64,000 bases of DNA. Origin: Pyrocephalus nanus. Lineage: Eukaryota > Chordata > Aves > Passeriformes > Tyrannidae. Where the stretch lies: contig CM076264.1 in the NCBI GenBank assembly GCA_038380795.1, forward strand, positions 374,001-438,000. The letters are read 5' to 3'. Of this stretch, positions 37,278 through 48,600 are shown piece by piece; position 1 is the stretch's first letter; every line of letters begins with the position of its first letter. Position numbers and translations under genes: made by a program. The notes beneath the pieces were generated by a model. It was not told the origin of the DNA and did not search any database. It worked only from the letters and a program-made list of their open reading frames with translations.

Positions 37278-39595
37278 GCAAAGGTACAGCCTCGGGCAGT
37301 GGGATAGTGTAACAACCACAGGCTGAAACTATCCTGGGTTTAACCCCAGCTCACTTCCCCAGAGCAGGTGCAATGCTTCCTGTAAAGAGAAAGCAGGGAT
37401 CTGATGCCAGGCACTCTGCTGCACTGGATGAGGCTCTGTGGAGCTGCTGGGCCCTTGAACAGTTCTAGAGCAGGCTGAACTAAGCCCTGCCACATCCCCT
37501 CTAGCTCTGTGTCACAATTTTAATAGCCTCAAGCTATCATTACTCTTTGTCCCCTTTTTCCTGGAAAAGGCTTTTTGTGGAAATCAGATGAGTTGCTGAT
37601 TTCATGTGCCCAGTAGGTGTTTCCCCTTGTTTCCCTGCTCTATTTCAGAGGCACCGTGGTGGGATTTCTGACTCTGAGGGTCTGGACCTCACATAACGAG
37701 CTGTGCTATGGACTGAAGCACTGAGGTAGTTCCTTTCCTGACTCCTGGACTGTTACCCTCTTGCTGGGACAGAGCGTTACCATGAGCTCTGATAAACCTG
37801 ATAGCATAGCCTGGGATCTGGGAGACGTTTCCTTCTCAGCCACTTCCTGTTCCGCAATCAAGTACCAAACAGGTCTTCCTCAAGGACGACAGTGGGAAGC
37901 TGGGCTGTCTAACTGAGCATGCAGATCCCAGCAGGACTTTTTGTTGCCTGGCAGAGACAAACAGCAGAAGTGAATACCTTGGGCTGAGCCAACAGGTCTG
38001 GACACCAGGGTTTCGGGTAATGTTCAAGTGCATAATTAGGAGGATGCTCCTGACAGTGTGCCTGTAAAACCGTGGGAACTCTGGGGCCCAGTCCTGCATC
38101 TGAAGCACAGCCCTGTGGTCTGTGCATCCTTCAGCCTTGGCCTGAAAGGCTTTCTTGTGCTTCAGCGTTGGCACAGGAACATGTAAACTGGAATTCAGTG
38201 GACTTGTGTTCTCTTCTGGACAAGCTCTTTCCATTTTCCTGGAAGTTAAGATCACATCCAGCACACCTAGATCTTCATTGCAGATCTTACAAATTGCCTT
38301 CATTAGGGGCAGTGGCATCGCTTGAAGTTTCTCTGGATCCCTTCAGTACTGTGAAGTGTTCCCGGAGAGGCACCAAGCCTGTGTGCCCATGTTTGTTGCT
38401 GTCTTGCAGTCTGTGGACTTGCCTGAGTAGTGAACCTGCTGGGGATGCAAATCCCTGACCTTTGGCTTTTCCATGTAACAAAGGTTATACTGCACTCGCA
38501 GACACTATTAACCAAAAGGACTTGCTGCCATAATCCTGCCACAGTGAAGTTTCTGAAGTTTCAGGATCTGCTGCGGAACCATCACTTCTAAATTCAACAC
38601 CCAGGAGCCATGCAATGCACAAGTTATTGGGTAGCTGTAGCTCAGCAAGATTAACCTCCAGGGGTGCCAGTCTTTCCAACAGGATTGAAATCCTTTGGAT
38701 TTTTGGGCTAGAGGCAACATTTTTAAGTGATTTGTATATAGCAGCTGTGCCTGTGTTGACAGTTCAGTCAGGCAGCAGTACCTGCTGCTGCACGTGCCCA
38801 AGCGTCAGCATTATCCATTTGGAGGCTGCTTCACATGCACCATGATGCCATTAGGACTAATCCCAAGTGGCTCCGTTCCCACAGTTGGAGGGGTCATGCT
38901 GGCACTGTGTGGGGCCCTCCTCAGGGTGGGCAGTCTCTGTGAATCCCCCAAAGCTCCCTCTGCCTGGGCTAAATGAGCCCTGCTCCTCAGCCTTTCTGGT
39001 CAGGGTGTGCCAAGAACACATGGAGTAGCAGTGCAAGCTCACAGGCAGGCACCTGAACAATCCCTGGGGACGGAGAAGGCAGGACACAAACTCTTCCCAG
39101 TGTGCTGGCCAGGGATGCTTCTGTTCAGGTCAGAGGGCTGTTCTGGTGCTTTGTTACTGTTTTGGGTTTTTTAACCCCAGAAACAAGTATTAGGAAGAAC
39201 TGACTCCACATTTGCAGTTCAGCTCCCGGACCTTAAGCCTTCCAGTGTAAACACTGATTTTATATTTTTTAAACTTGACAACCAAGCAAGTTTCAAGTGC
39301 ACTAATTACTACTACTGAAGCCTGACAAGGAACCTGCAAGTATAGAAGTAATTTCCAGTGTTAGGTGTACAATAATACCTGGAGAATGTGTCTGTGCTCT
39401 GAAATCATACTGATTTTATAGTTTACTAATGTATTTTTTTTTATGGAAACTCTCAATTACTCTATCAGTTTTCATTGGATAAGGAAACTGACTGCCAAGC
39501 TGTGCATTTTTACTACCCTGACAAAATTTATCAAGCTGCATGATGGTCTTCTATGTACATAATGAACTTGTAAATAAAGTCCAGGGCATTGGCGG
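37278..39595 (+). other. PAQR3: PAQR3 3' untranslated region (predicted)
   Basis: Noncoding sequence from the stop to just past the first good AATAAA (39573-39578). The cleavage site is estimated, not seen. The region holds three UGUANAUA Pumilio-type elements (38733-38740, 39554-39561, 39569-39576) and no coding exon. An earlier or later poly(A) site is possible. Confidence 0.7.
39573..39578 (+). terminator. PAQR3 poly(A) signal
   Basis: Canonical AATAAA about 2.3 kb after the PAQR3 stop, followed within 30 nt by a G/T-rich stretch (ggcggtttccttgg) suitable as a downstream element. It is the only clear canonical hexamer in the PAQR3 3' UTR. Confidence 0.7.
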
Positions 39596-40248
39596 TTTCC
39601 TTGGAGTAACATCACTTGTGCATCTCACACAGTGAAACAACAGATGTGAGTGGCTCAGCCATGGAACTTGTGCCATGTCTTGGGGGTTACTAGACAGGGA
39701 GACTGTCTCTGGAATTTTGGGGGAGCATCTCGAGACAAATCTGCTGATAAACTCAGCTTTACAACCTACTGTCACTCTTGTTTACTAACCAAGTCCTGCT
39801 GGCTGCTTCATCTGTTCTTGACCATTTCCATTCTTACTTCAGCTCAACTGAGTAAAATCAGTACAAGCAGCATTCAAAAAACCTGCTCTAGTAAACAAAT
39901 GCTAGAAGGGGGTCAAACCACATTAAGTTCTGTCTAGAAGTGCAGAGCCAAGTCCACCGCAGTGGCTCTGGGAGCCACACACAACCTGTCTGCAGGAAGG
40001 CTTTAAAGAGTAACACTGAACCTAAGGAATTCAAAGTAGCACGTGATCCACAGGTTTTTAACCAGTTAGACAAAGCAAGACGATTGGGCAGCAAATACAA
40101 GTATTTTAAAACACTTTAAAGACAGGGACACGACAAAATCACTCAGCAGAAACAGCACTGCTTATAATGAGTAAATCAAAGCCTAAAACACGAATACCTC
40201 ACAATGCAGAGTTCAAGGAGACCTGCAAAGGCACTGTTACCTCTTTTG

Positions 40249-40254
40249 TTTATT
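40249..40254 (-). terminator. Distal BMP2K poly(A) signal (candidate)
   Basis: A second minus-strand AATAAA, about 4 kb after the BMP2K stop and about 650 bp from the PAQR3 poly(A) signal on the other strand. A long 3' UTR ending here would include the palindrome and hairpin at 40.6-41.0 kb. Confidence 0.35.
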
Positions 40255-40655
40255 TAACAACTCCAAGGATTTTATGACATATATCAGCTTCACCAAAAAG
40301 TTAAAAGTTCTCTGTTTAGTGGTACACAAAAAAAGCTTTAGAAACTTGAAGTCTAATGAGAATGGAGGTGTATTTCAGGAAAGTGCACTTAAAAGCTGAA
40401 TGCCAGCAATTTTAAAGTAGTTTTTATGCTCTTTAGTACTAGGGGATTTTTCAGTCACAACTTAAGCCATACACACAACCTCCTTGATTTCCTTTCAAAA
40501 TAAGCAGTACAGAACAGTAGCACAGCAGCCACCCTTGGCACTTGTTTTTCCCTCGCAGGTTTCACACATATTCACTCCAAGTCACAAACGTGATTGTGCC
40601 TGCTGGGTTACCCAAACCACAGCAACTCCAACGGGTACGTGATCTGTGCGAGCGT

Positions 40656-40695
40656 GTGTATATTTTATATAGACTTCTCATATATAAAAATACAC
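40656..40695. repeat. AT-rich inverted repeat (hairpin)
   Basis: Left arm GTGTATATTTTATATA (40656-40671), loop GACTTCTCA, right arm TATATAAAAATACAC (40681-40695). The arms pair over 15 bp with a single bulged A on the left. It could fold in RNA from either strand. Confidence 0.8.
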
Positions 40696-41011
40696 GATAT
40701 AGGATAAAAAAACCTCCAGATAAACTCTTATTCTCACAGTAGCAAATACATCAACTTATTTTCACAGTACTTGGTTTTACTAACTGGGACACCCACAGTG
40801 ATTAGAAGGTATTTCCTCCAACGCTGGTGCTCACGGGGCCCACACACACAGGGCAGCCAGAGCAGTTCACTCCACACCTCGAGGCCTCTGAGTCCACAGA
40901 CAAGCACAACTACCAGGCTTCCCTTTCAGTGACCACAACCAGTAAGGGTTTCTTAGTACCTTGGGACAGACTCTCTCCCCAGCATTTGATCCTAGAAGGC
41001 CTGTGCTTCAG

Positions 41012-41031
41012 TCCTTCAGCATGCTGAAGGA
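41012..41031. repeat. Perfect 20-bp palindrome
   Basis: TCCTTCAGCATGCTGAAGGA is its own reverse complement over all 20 bases, with no spacer. Confidence 0.9.
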
Positions 41032-43457
41032 GAAGTTGTAAAAATCCATGAGGATTTTTAGCCAGAATGGAAATGTCAGCCCCTTACCTTGTCACTGTTG
41101 CCTTCCTGGGCAGCATGGTACATGCCTACTGCAGCAAGGGCTTCCTTGTGTTTCAGTAAGGTCACAATGTGCTCCATGGTGAGCATACACCCCAAAAAAG
41201 GCAAAGGATATGCTGTTCCCTGACAGTCCCACCTTCCGACTTTGAATAGTGGATCATGGCTGAAATTAAACCCCAGCTTGGGTTTGTTTGTGTATAAACA
41301 ACATATACTGCACAAAGGCAGCTTAGTGGGGGGCACTAATCTCTCTTCAGTCATAAGAAAGGATAAATAACTTCAACTCTAGAAACAAAGGAATTACATT
41401 TATACAAAAACTTGTGTGATATCTTGAGTGCAAAGAACCAGGTTTGTTAAGGCCACTAGAAAGCAAATGTCACGGACCATAACTCACGTGCACTAGAAGT
41501 GTTATGCCAGCTTTAGAGAAACTGGGATTTACAGTTTGCCTTTGCGTCATCTCAGTTCGTGCTCAGCCTCACGTGAGCTTTGCTGTGCTGCAATTTAACC
41601 ATGCACAGACCCTCTGCCAAAATCCAACCAACCTGCCACACGAGGAAAACCTGCAGCACTCCTCAGCCTGGAGTCTCAGGGCAAATTGATAAAAAACAAA
41701 CATTTTTCCTTCTAGTCTTAGTTTACCTGAACGCTTCTGCCCACACCGGGTGTGCACAACCTTCTCCCTCTGTGTCCAACAGCCACCACCTCTCCTCTCT
41801 GGCCCTGGAGCCAAGCCCCAGTGCCACGTGCATGGTTAACCCTTCCCATTGCTTTCCCACTGGGAAGGCAGCAGCCGTGTGGCTTTGGCGAGGACCAGCC
41901 ACATTTAGGACCATGGCTTTACTCTCTGCTGTTTTCCTCTTTTGTTTCCACCCCCTGCCCCATCTGTCATCTCACTCTGTTCCAAGAGCTCTTCAGACAG
42001 GTGAGTAACAGCTCTGAGGGAAACCAGGGAAGGCAGCTCATAAGCACATTCAGAGGAAAAAAAAAAAAAAAAAAAGGAAAAAGACAGTTAACCTGAGTAT
42101 CAGAAAATGCTACAAAACTTGGCGTGTGCTTCTTACAGCCTTTGGCACCAAACAAACAGGTGAGAAGAGCAGTAATAAAAGTCTAGGAAACTCCTGTGCA
42201 AATAAAGTTGAAACATTTCTACTCACAACCTCCTACGAGCTTAATCTCTAAGCCTGGAAAAGGCACACTGAACCACGCTCAGCTGGAATATTCCACTTGC
42301 AGCCTGTGAGAAAAATGAAACGGAGGAAGATGAAGGTAGTGATGGTGTATGGATAGCTATGAGCTTCTTTCAGATGCCAGGTTTAGGGGAAGCTCTCTCA
42401 CATACACCCAAGGGAGCACTTTATCAAACCAACCCCAAAGGAGTCAATTATTTTGTTTTCAATGTGTTTTGAGCAAATATCATAAGGGATCCATACCTCC
42501 CCTTCACAGATCTCAGAACCACTGTATAACCAGCAGGAGGCTTCAGGGGAAAAAAAAGCACAACCCTGAATACTTCACTTTACCTCTTGTGACAGGGGGA
42601 GACATGAGGACACCCAACCAAACACTGCCATCCTCCATGTACGAACATCCATTACCTAATCATTGGCATTCAGCTGAGCAGGATATCAAGGTGAGACTTG
42701 CCAAGAAACTACCTCCCTTCCATGTCCTTGAGGATGGCCGTGGAACCCAGGCAGACAGACCGGGCTGTCCCAAGGGGTGCTGGCTCCAGACAGTGTCCAT
42801 GGCTCGGCATCAGCCTGCAGACAGGACGAGCTTCTTCAAAACAGGAATGAAACCCTGGCCTCAGCAGTGCTCACAGCTCCTCCCCACCACCTGCTGGCAC
42901 CACACGCTCCTGGTGCCCCTCACGCCCCCGAGGTCCTGGGCAGCACAACCAGGGTCCTGCGCGTAAGGCTCCGTGGTGTGAATGCAGCTCACTGGTCCAG
43001 CAGCCACCAGTTCCTGCTGGGCTGGAACACAGCTGGGAGCAGGGAAGCTTCTCCAAACCTCAGTGCATTCAGCAAAACTTACAAGAGCATTAATTAGGTT
43101 ACAGTCATTTCATAAAACTATTATTGTACAAAACAACAGCCTTCAGAGAATACGTGTTTTCTTTGCAATAAAAATCCAAGAGGAAAAGGTATTTTCAGAC
43201 ACCAATCCCAATTTGTAGTCAAATCACAGTCACCTCACAGTCAACTGTGCAAGTCAACTAAACACCCTATATGTGCCCAAGGATAAACCAGCCCCTCTTC
43301 CAGTGTGCTGAGGAGTCTCCCAAGTGCTGCAAACACTGACTGTGTCCCTGCTGGCTCACTCTCCTACATTCAGGCTTCTCAGAAATGAGTATATTTTCTG
43401 TATCTTTAGTTTTGATTCTAAATTTCCAGTTTGCTACTTTACATTAATGGCACTTAC

Positions 43458-43460
<3 letters not shown>

Positions 43461-43490
<30 letters not shown>
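43461..43490. repeat. Poly(A) run, 30 bp
   Basis: Thirty uninterrupted A on the + strand, a second short A-run just after. No AATAAA precedes it and no retrocopy is recognisable upstream. Confidence 0.95.
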
Positions 43491-43492
<2 letters not shown>

Positions 43493-43968
43493 CCATTTAG
43501 GCACAAAAAAAAATAATGTGCCTTTCATCTCTGCAGGTGCATAGATGTCTGCTAGGTCCCAAGCCATAGCTGTGCTCTGGAATTCTGGGCCACCGCCCCT
43601 TGAGGACGTGGCTGCTTTATCTGTTATGATTAATAAACGTAGTTTTCACCTAGGAAGCGAAGATTATTTCCAGCAGATAATCTGGATATTAGTATGTCTT
43701 GGTTCTTAGGTCTGCTGCGACTGAGACACAAAGAACCACTGCAGTTCATTACCCCCCTGTAGGTATGGAAAACATTTTCCATGTGCTCCCTGCCTGTTCC
43801 CCTCCACCTTGGCACATTGCAGAGGGCCGGAAAGGCAACACTGAAGTGCAGAATGACAGTATGTCTCACGGTCCCCAAGACAGTGACAGTGCATCATATC
43901 CAATTCCTCTTCCCATTCCGGGACCATCTGCCATAACAAAATGGCCCTCCTAGTTTGTTTTTTCTATT

Positions 43969-44053
43969 TAAACAAAAAAACCCAAACAAACGAACTACAA
44001 AAACCACCGCACCAAACCAAAGCAAAAAAACACCAATAAACCAACAAAAACTC
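43969..44053. repeat. A/C-rich low-complexity tract
   Basis: Almost only A and C on the + strand (AAAC/CCAA words), hence G/T-rich on the BMP2K strand, about 170 nt after the stop. Similar tracts occur near 50166-50215 and 62547-62600. Confidence 0.85.
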
Positions 44054-44175
44054 CAATCAGAATTAGCCATCATTCACAATTCCATTGTGCAAGCGGGCCA
44101 TGCCCTCCTGAACCTGAACAAGCTGCACAACCAAGGTCCCTGTCACTTCAACCACATAAATTACTCCACTAAACC

Positions 44176-44181
44176 TTTATT
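44176..44181 (-). terminator. Proximal BMP2K poly(A) signal (candidate)
   Basis: TTTATT on the + strand reads AATAAA on the minus strand, 42 nt after the BMP2K stop, with T/G-rich sequence downstream (ATTTATGTGGTTGAAG, TTGGTTGTGCAGCTTGTT). It would give an unusually short 3' UTR. Confidence 0.4.
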
Positions 44182-44222
44182 AAGGGACTCGGAGAGGATG
44201 GGGGGGAACCCATTGGAAGCCT

Positions 44223-45640
44223 TTACTGTTTGGAAGGAAACGGAGCTGCTCCAAAGGGATCTAACTCCAGTGCCTGCTGCTGGCTCTGTGCACTCTGCAC
44301 CACCAGCTCTGTGAAGGGCACCGCACCAAAGTCGTCTGTTTTGAGCCCGTCCCCCCCATGAACGGCCCCATGCAGGGAGCTCTGCCTCGGCCTGCCGGCC
44401 ACGACGACCGTGCCGAGGTCCCCGCGGCTGTCCCCAAAGCCCTGGTGCTGGGGGTGCCGCAGCGGCTCCGGGGGGTGGAAGGGCTTGGCTCCAAAGGGAT
44501 CCAGCAGACTCTCGTCTGTCTGCAGAGGGTTGGTTCGGTCCCTGCTGTCGGTCAAGGCCACGCTGATGTTCTCCTTGGAGTCTGAGATGGTGAGGAACTC
44601 GTTGCTGCTCTGGGAGTCCCTGCGTCCCGCCTTCTTGTGCCGGCGGGCTCGCTCCGGGGTGCGGTAGCTCGGCTTCAGCCCCTTCTTTGCGGTGGTGGGG
44701 GTGCCGTGGTGGCGCTTCCCATTGCTCTTGGACACCTCCTGCTTCATGCGCCTCTGTCGGGAAGACAGTTTCTGCAGGTTCCGCTGCTGCTTCACCTTCT
44801 GCTGCTGCTGGCTCCCTGTGATCTCCTCAAAAGGAACCAGCCCAAACAGGTCCTCTCTGCTCCCAGCAGACTTGGGGAGAAGGGACGGCTGGAATGGGGT
44901 GCAGCCAAAGATATCCACACTCCGCGGAGACGTGGGGGAGAGCAGAGGCTTCGTTCCCGACACCTGCCCATCTTGCTGGGGCGCTTTTTTGCTGAAGGGG
45001 GCTTTTGTGAAAACATCCAAGTCATCCTGCTCCTGGGCCAGGCCGGGCAAAGCTGTCTGAGAAGAAACATCTTTGTCCATCTTCTCTGTTGCCTGAGGCC
45101 GCAGGGTGAAAAAGGGCACAGCCCCAAACACATCGAATTCTTGGCCAGGGTTGATCACAGTGCTTGGCACCTCAGATGAGGATGTGTGCATTGAACTGGG
45201 TTCCTGGATTTCACCACTGCCCACACAGTCTCTGAACCTACTGCTCAGGAGCCCTTCCACTGATTTTTGCTTGGTACGGTCAGAATCAGAGTCAGAGCTC
45301 TGCTTCTCTTCCTCCTCTTCTTCCTCAGAGTCCATGAGGAGAGGGCGGTGGCCTAAATTCTCTGATTCTGTATCATTGTCATCATTGAAGTCTCCATTCT
45401 CCCCTTGCAAGACTTCTTCATCTTCCTGTTCTTCTTCTTCCTCGCTGCTCTTGGGAGAAGGAGGGTCAGATTCAAAATCACTCTCTGACTCGTCACCACC
45501 TTTTGTCACGTGTCCCTCTGCACTCTTCCTCCCGGGCCGTGGATCTCTAAATGCATGGCTCAGTTTTCCAGCTTTGGTTGGGGTCCCTAGGTTATTTCCT
45601 TGATTGCTGGCTGAGTTATCCACTTGTTTTCCAGGGGAAC
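44223..45640 (-). CDS. BMP2K: BMP2K terminal coding exon: acidic tract and DxF-x3-PF repeats
   Basis: 1418 nt encoding residues 324-795 and the TAA stop (44225-44223). The exon starts at the ctgcag acceptor (G|GT TCC CCT GGA), preceded on the transcript by a long T-rich tract. Order: linker SPGKQVDNSASNQ; ESESDFESDPPSPKSSEEEE acidic region; LGHRPLLMDSEEEEEEEK; octads DVFGAVPF (493-500), DVFTKAPF (532-539), DIFGCTPF (566-573) and DLFGLVPF (587-594); a basic conserved block with LQKLSSRQRR and TPERARRHKK; SNEFLTISDSKENISVALTD; then DPFGAKPF (704-711), DDFGAVPF (759-766) and DPFGAAPF (784-791). DPF-type motifs bind the AP-2 appendage. Confidence 0.97.
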
Positions 45641-48600
45641 CTGCAGGTCCAAAGAAAAAAGAAAAAAAGAAAAAAAAATAAAAAAAGAACTTAAACCGAA
45701 GTCACTTACTCCACACACTCCACAGCTACACATGGCAGGAGCTGATGCAAAGACATATATCCTGTACTTACTGAGGGGACTGAGCTAAAAACAGATGCAA
45801 TATTTCAAAAATCACTCACAAAATCAATAGTCAGAGTTGCCAGCTTGTACTCCTAGAGCACAAGCTGCCTAAAATACAATAGTAGTATTTTTGGGGCATG
45901 GAGGAAGGACCAAAGGACATGGATGAGCTCCTGAGATATCTTTTCCTACACACTCATTGTGCAGCTGCTCCTCTCCAGGGAAACATGAGCCAGCAGGCTG
46001 GAAAAAGTAATATTTTTTTTTCTTTTTTTTTAATCAGACGTATTTCTGGTAGTGCTTCTGCTTTGACAATTCTGCTCTGACAAGCCTTAGTCATTCTAAC
46101 TTCCAGTGTAGTAAACGAAGCACAAAAATCTCTTGCTATCCCTGGAGTTTGAAAGCAGTGCTTCCCACTTTGTGTCTAAATAGGATGCATCAGCTCAGCT
46201 TCTCAACAGCAAGGAAGTTTAGGTATTCATTTTACTCTGACAGCTTCTTCCCCACTATTCACTGACAACTAGAGCTAAAAGAACAACTCAGTGATAAATC
46301 AGTCGTGGGGGGGTTGCCTAGGGAATTCTGGGAGCAGTAGAAAATTTGCAGCAGTAAAGAAGAGATGGCAAGAACAGGCAGAGCAGGAGAGGCTGCCCAG
46401 TGCCCCGGCACAGGTCTCATCACTCAGCAGACCAAGCGTGTCCCCGTGCCAGAGCCGCAGGCTGCGCAGAGATGTTTGCAGGAGCGCTGGATTTCTATTG
46501 CAAAGAAGGAGCAGGAGGAAAAGCAACGCAGTCTCAGCTGGGGAAGGTATGTTTGCTCTTAAGATGCCCTTTTCCCTCAGACACAGATCACCCTGGGCCA
46601 TGCTGCTTTAAAGGAGCATAACTGACCATGTAACACTAATGACAGTGATGAGAATTCCCCTCCTGGCAGGCACAGAGCCACTCCCAAGATGTGTGCAGTC
46701 CTGCCCAGGGAGGCCCCCAGAGGCACCCTGGCTCCGGGGACAAGCTCCTCACATCTCCAGTGTGTGACACCAGCTGGGACAGGGGCTGCTCCTGCCACAC
46801 AGTTATTCATGAGCTCTACCCACAGCACTGCTGAGCCCCCCACCAAAACCAACACCTTCCACTTGTGGCTTTGTTACACAAGTACTGGAATGTAACTGGA
46901 CTCCACGTGTTAACAGGATTGAGAAAGCTGGGGATGGCTGTGGGCACCAGTTATTTCTACAAAAAAGATCCTCAGCCAGAATCTAGCCCATAACGCTCTT
47001 CTTCTTGCCATATACCAAATAATCTCAGCTAATTCTTCCCTTCACAAAGAAATTAGCATGCAACTCTCAGGCCAAGTCAGACTCTTTTCTTTCTATGCTT
47101 TAGTTTAGAACAGAAAACAATGTTTTACAGAAGCAGTTTCTCCTTTTTCAAAGGGAATTAACATCCAATTTCCTCATCCACCAACTGCTTTGCTCCTTTG
47201 CAATTACACTTGACATAATCAAAATTCGGCAGCAATACAGTTTATGCATGGATTTAAAAACAAGATGACCAGAATGACTGAAAACATCAGGTGATTAGGG
47301 CTTTGAGCTGTTTCTTCTTTGCTTCTGGTGTCAGATTGCTTCTTATCTGCTGTAATTTTAAACACTACATATTTGCTTTACCCACTAAATTAGAATCTGG
47401 ATTATTTTGCTGCTTACTTGAGATTTCCCAAAGGTACAGCCTTCACATCGCACTATAACCCCCCAGCCTCCAAATCCTGCTGTTTCCAATAGTTCCTGAA
47501 ACAGTAATGTTAGCATAAATGCAAATAGATTTAAAAGGAAATATTTCTAGGTTGGATGTTAACAACACTTACGAAACAAGCCCCCCAAACACTTTCTATA
47601 TGTCAATATCCACGAGTTTACGCTCCCAAGCAATGACTGGACCTTTGCATATAATTCTGATACACATAAAACAATTTAAAAAGTGATTTCTTTTTAAGGC
47701 AAGAACTGAACCATAGTTCATATAGTATACCCGGCTTCCCAAAAGGTCTAAATATTATTTGTTAAATGCTGCCACACACAGTCCCTGGACAAAAAACTGC
47801 AAAAGGCACTGACAAGACAAAACCCCCCCCAACCTCTACCAACAGCCACTGACTCACTGACCACGTAACTTCAGGTACACACTGTCTATCTCTCAGTACC
47901 AGACCTGTCCAGTACAGCTAACAGGACTTGTCAGCACATGGCTAAACACTTGGAGCAGTTTCCCACCCCACACTCCACGTCCTGGCACTGGCACACCAGC
48001 CACTCCAGCATCTCAACAGACCCACCTGTTATTCACAACTGTTATTCTTGCTAATGATTTTGGGAGTCAGGCATCCAGACAACTCAGTCTTTTAGGAATC
48101 TATATTAGCAGCCTAAGATTTCCACTCAAGTCTAACAACCTCTAGAGAAATTGGGATGAAGGCAGGAACAGCTCACTCAGCGATCCCACTTGCTGGAGAT
48201 GTGGGTCCCCAGCAAAGACAAGAGGCCTCGTGCTTGCTATCTGTGAAGCCACGTGTTTTCTCCGTGCACTCGCCGCTCTGAACCACTGTTCAAGGAAATG
48301 CTGAGCACCTTCCTCCCTGACAAGAGGCAGAGGCATGGAGATGCTTGAGTACCTAACAAGAGCACTGAAAGTTTGGCATACTTGCTCATTTTTACAATAC
48401 CTTCCCCAGCAATCTGTCCTTGTCACTTTTGTGGCCTCTTGTTCTACCGAGGCAAAGCCCCCACGCACTGGATACAGCACACACCAGCCCTTGTGCTGGC
48501 AGCAGTGAGGCAGCTGCAGGGAAAGGAAGCCCAACGCGTGCACTTTGGAAGTGTGTGCCCCTAAAAGAGAAAACGTGATCCAAAATATCTCCATTCAGAG

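Larger units (their letters stand above)
39596..44222. other. Convergent intergenic / BMP2K 3' UTR region
   Basis: No coding exon seen. The longest open frame (42349-42966, + strand) has no recognisable domain. Content: a 15-bp hairpin (40656-40695), a 20-bp palindrome (41012-41031), A-runs at 42058-42075 and 43461-43490, and an A/C-only low-complexity tract at 43969-44053. Part or all of it may be BMP2K 3' UTR. Confidence 0.6.

Noticed and set aside
42349..42966. 205-codon + strand open frame beginning with ATG
   Set aside because: No recognisable domain, no splice or promoter context, and it lies antisense to the probable BMP2K 3' UTR. Likely chance.
43461..43490. Poly(A) tail of a processed retrocopy
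   Set aside because: No AATAAA just upstream, no gene-like sequence before it and no target-site duplication evident by eye.
44358..45603. Plus-strand open frames over the BMP2K terminal exon
   Set aside because: They are antisense shadows of the strongly conserved BMP2K coding sequence.
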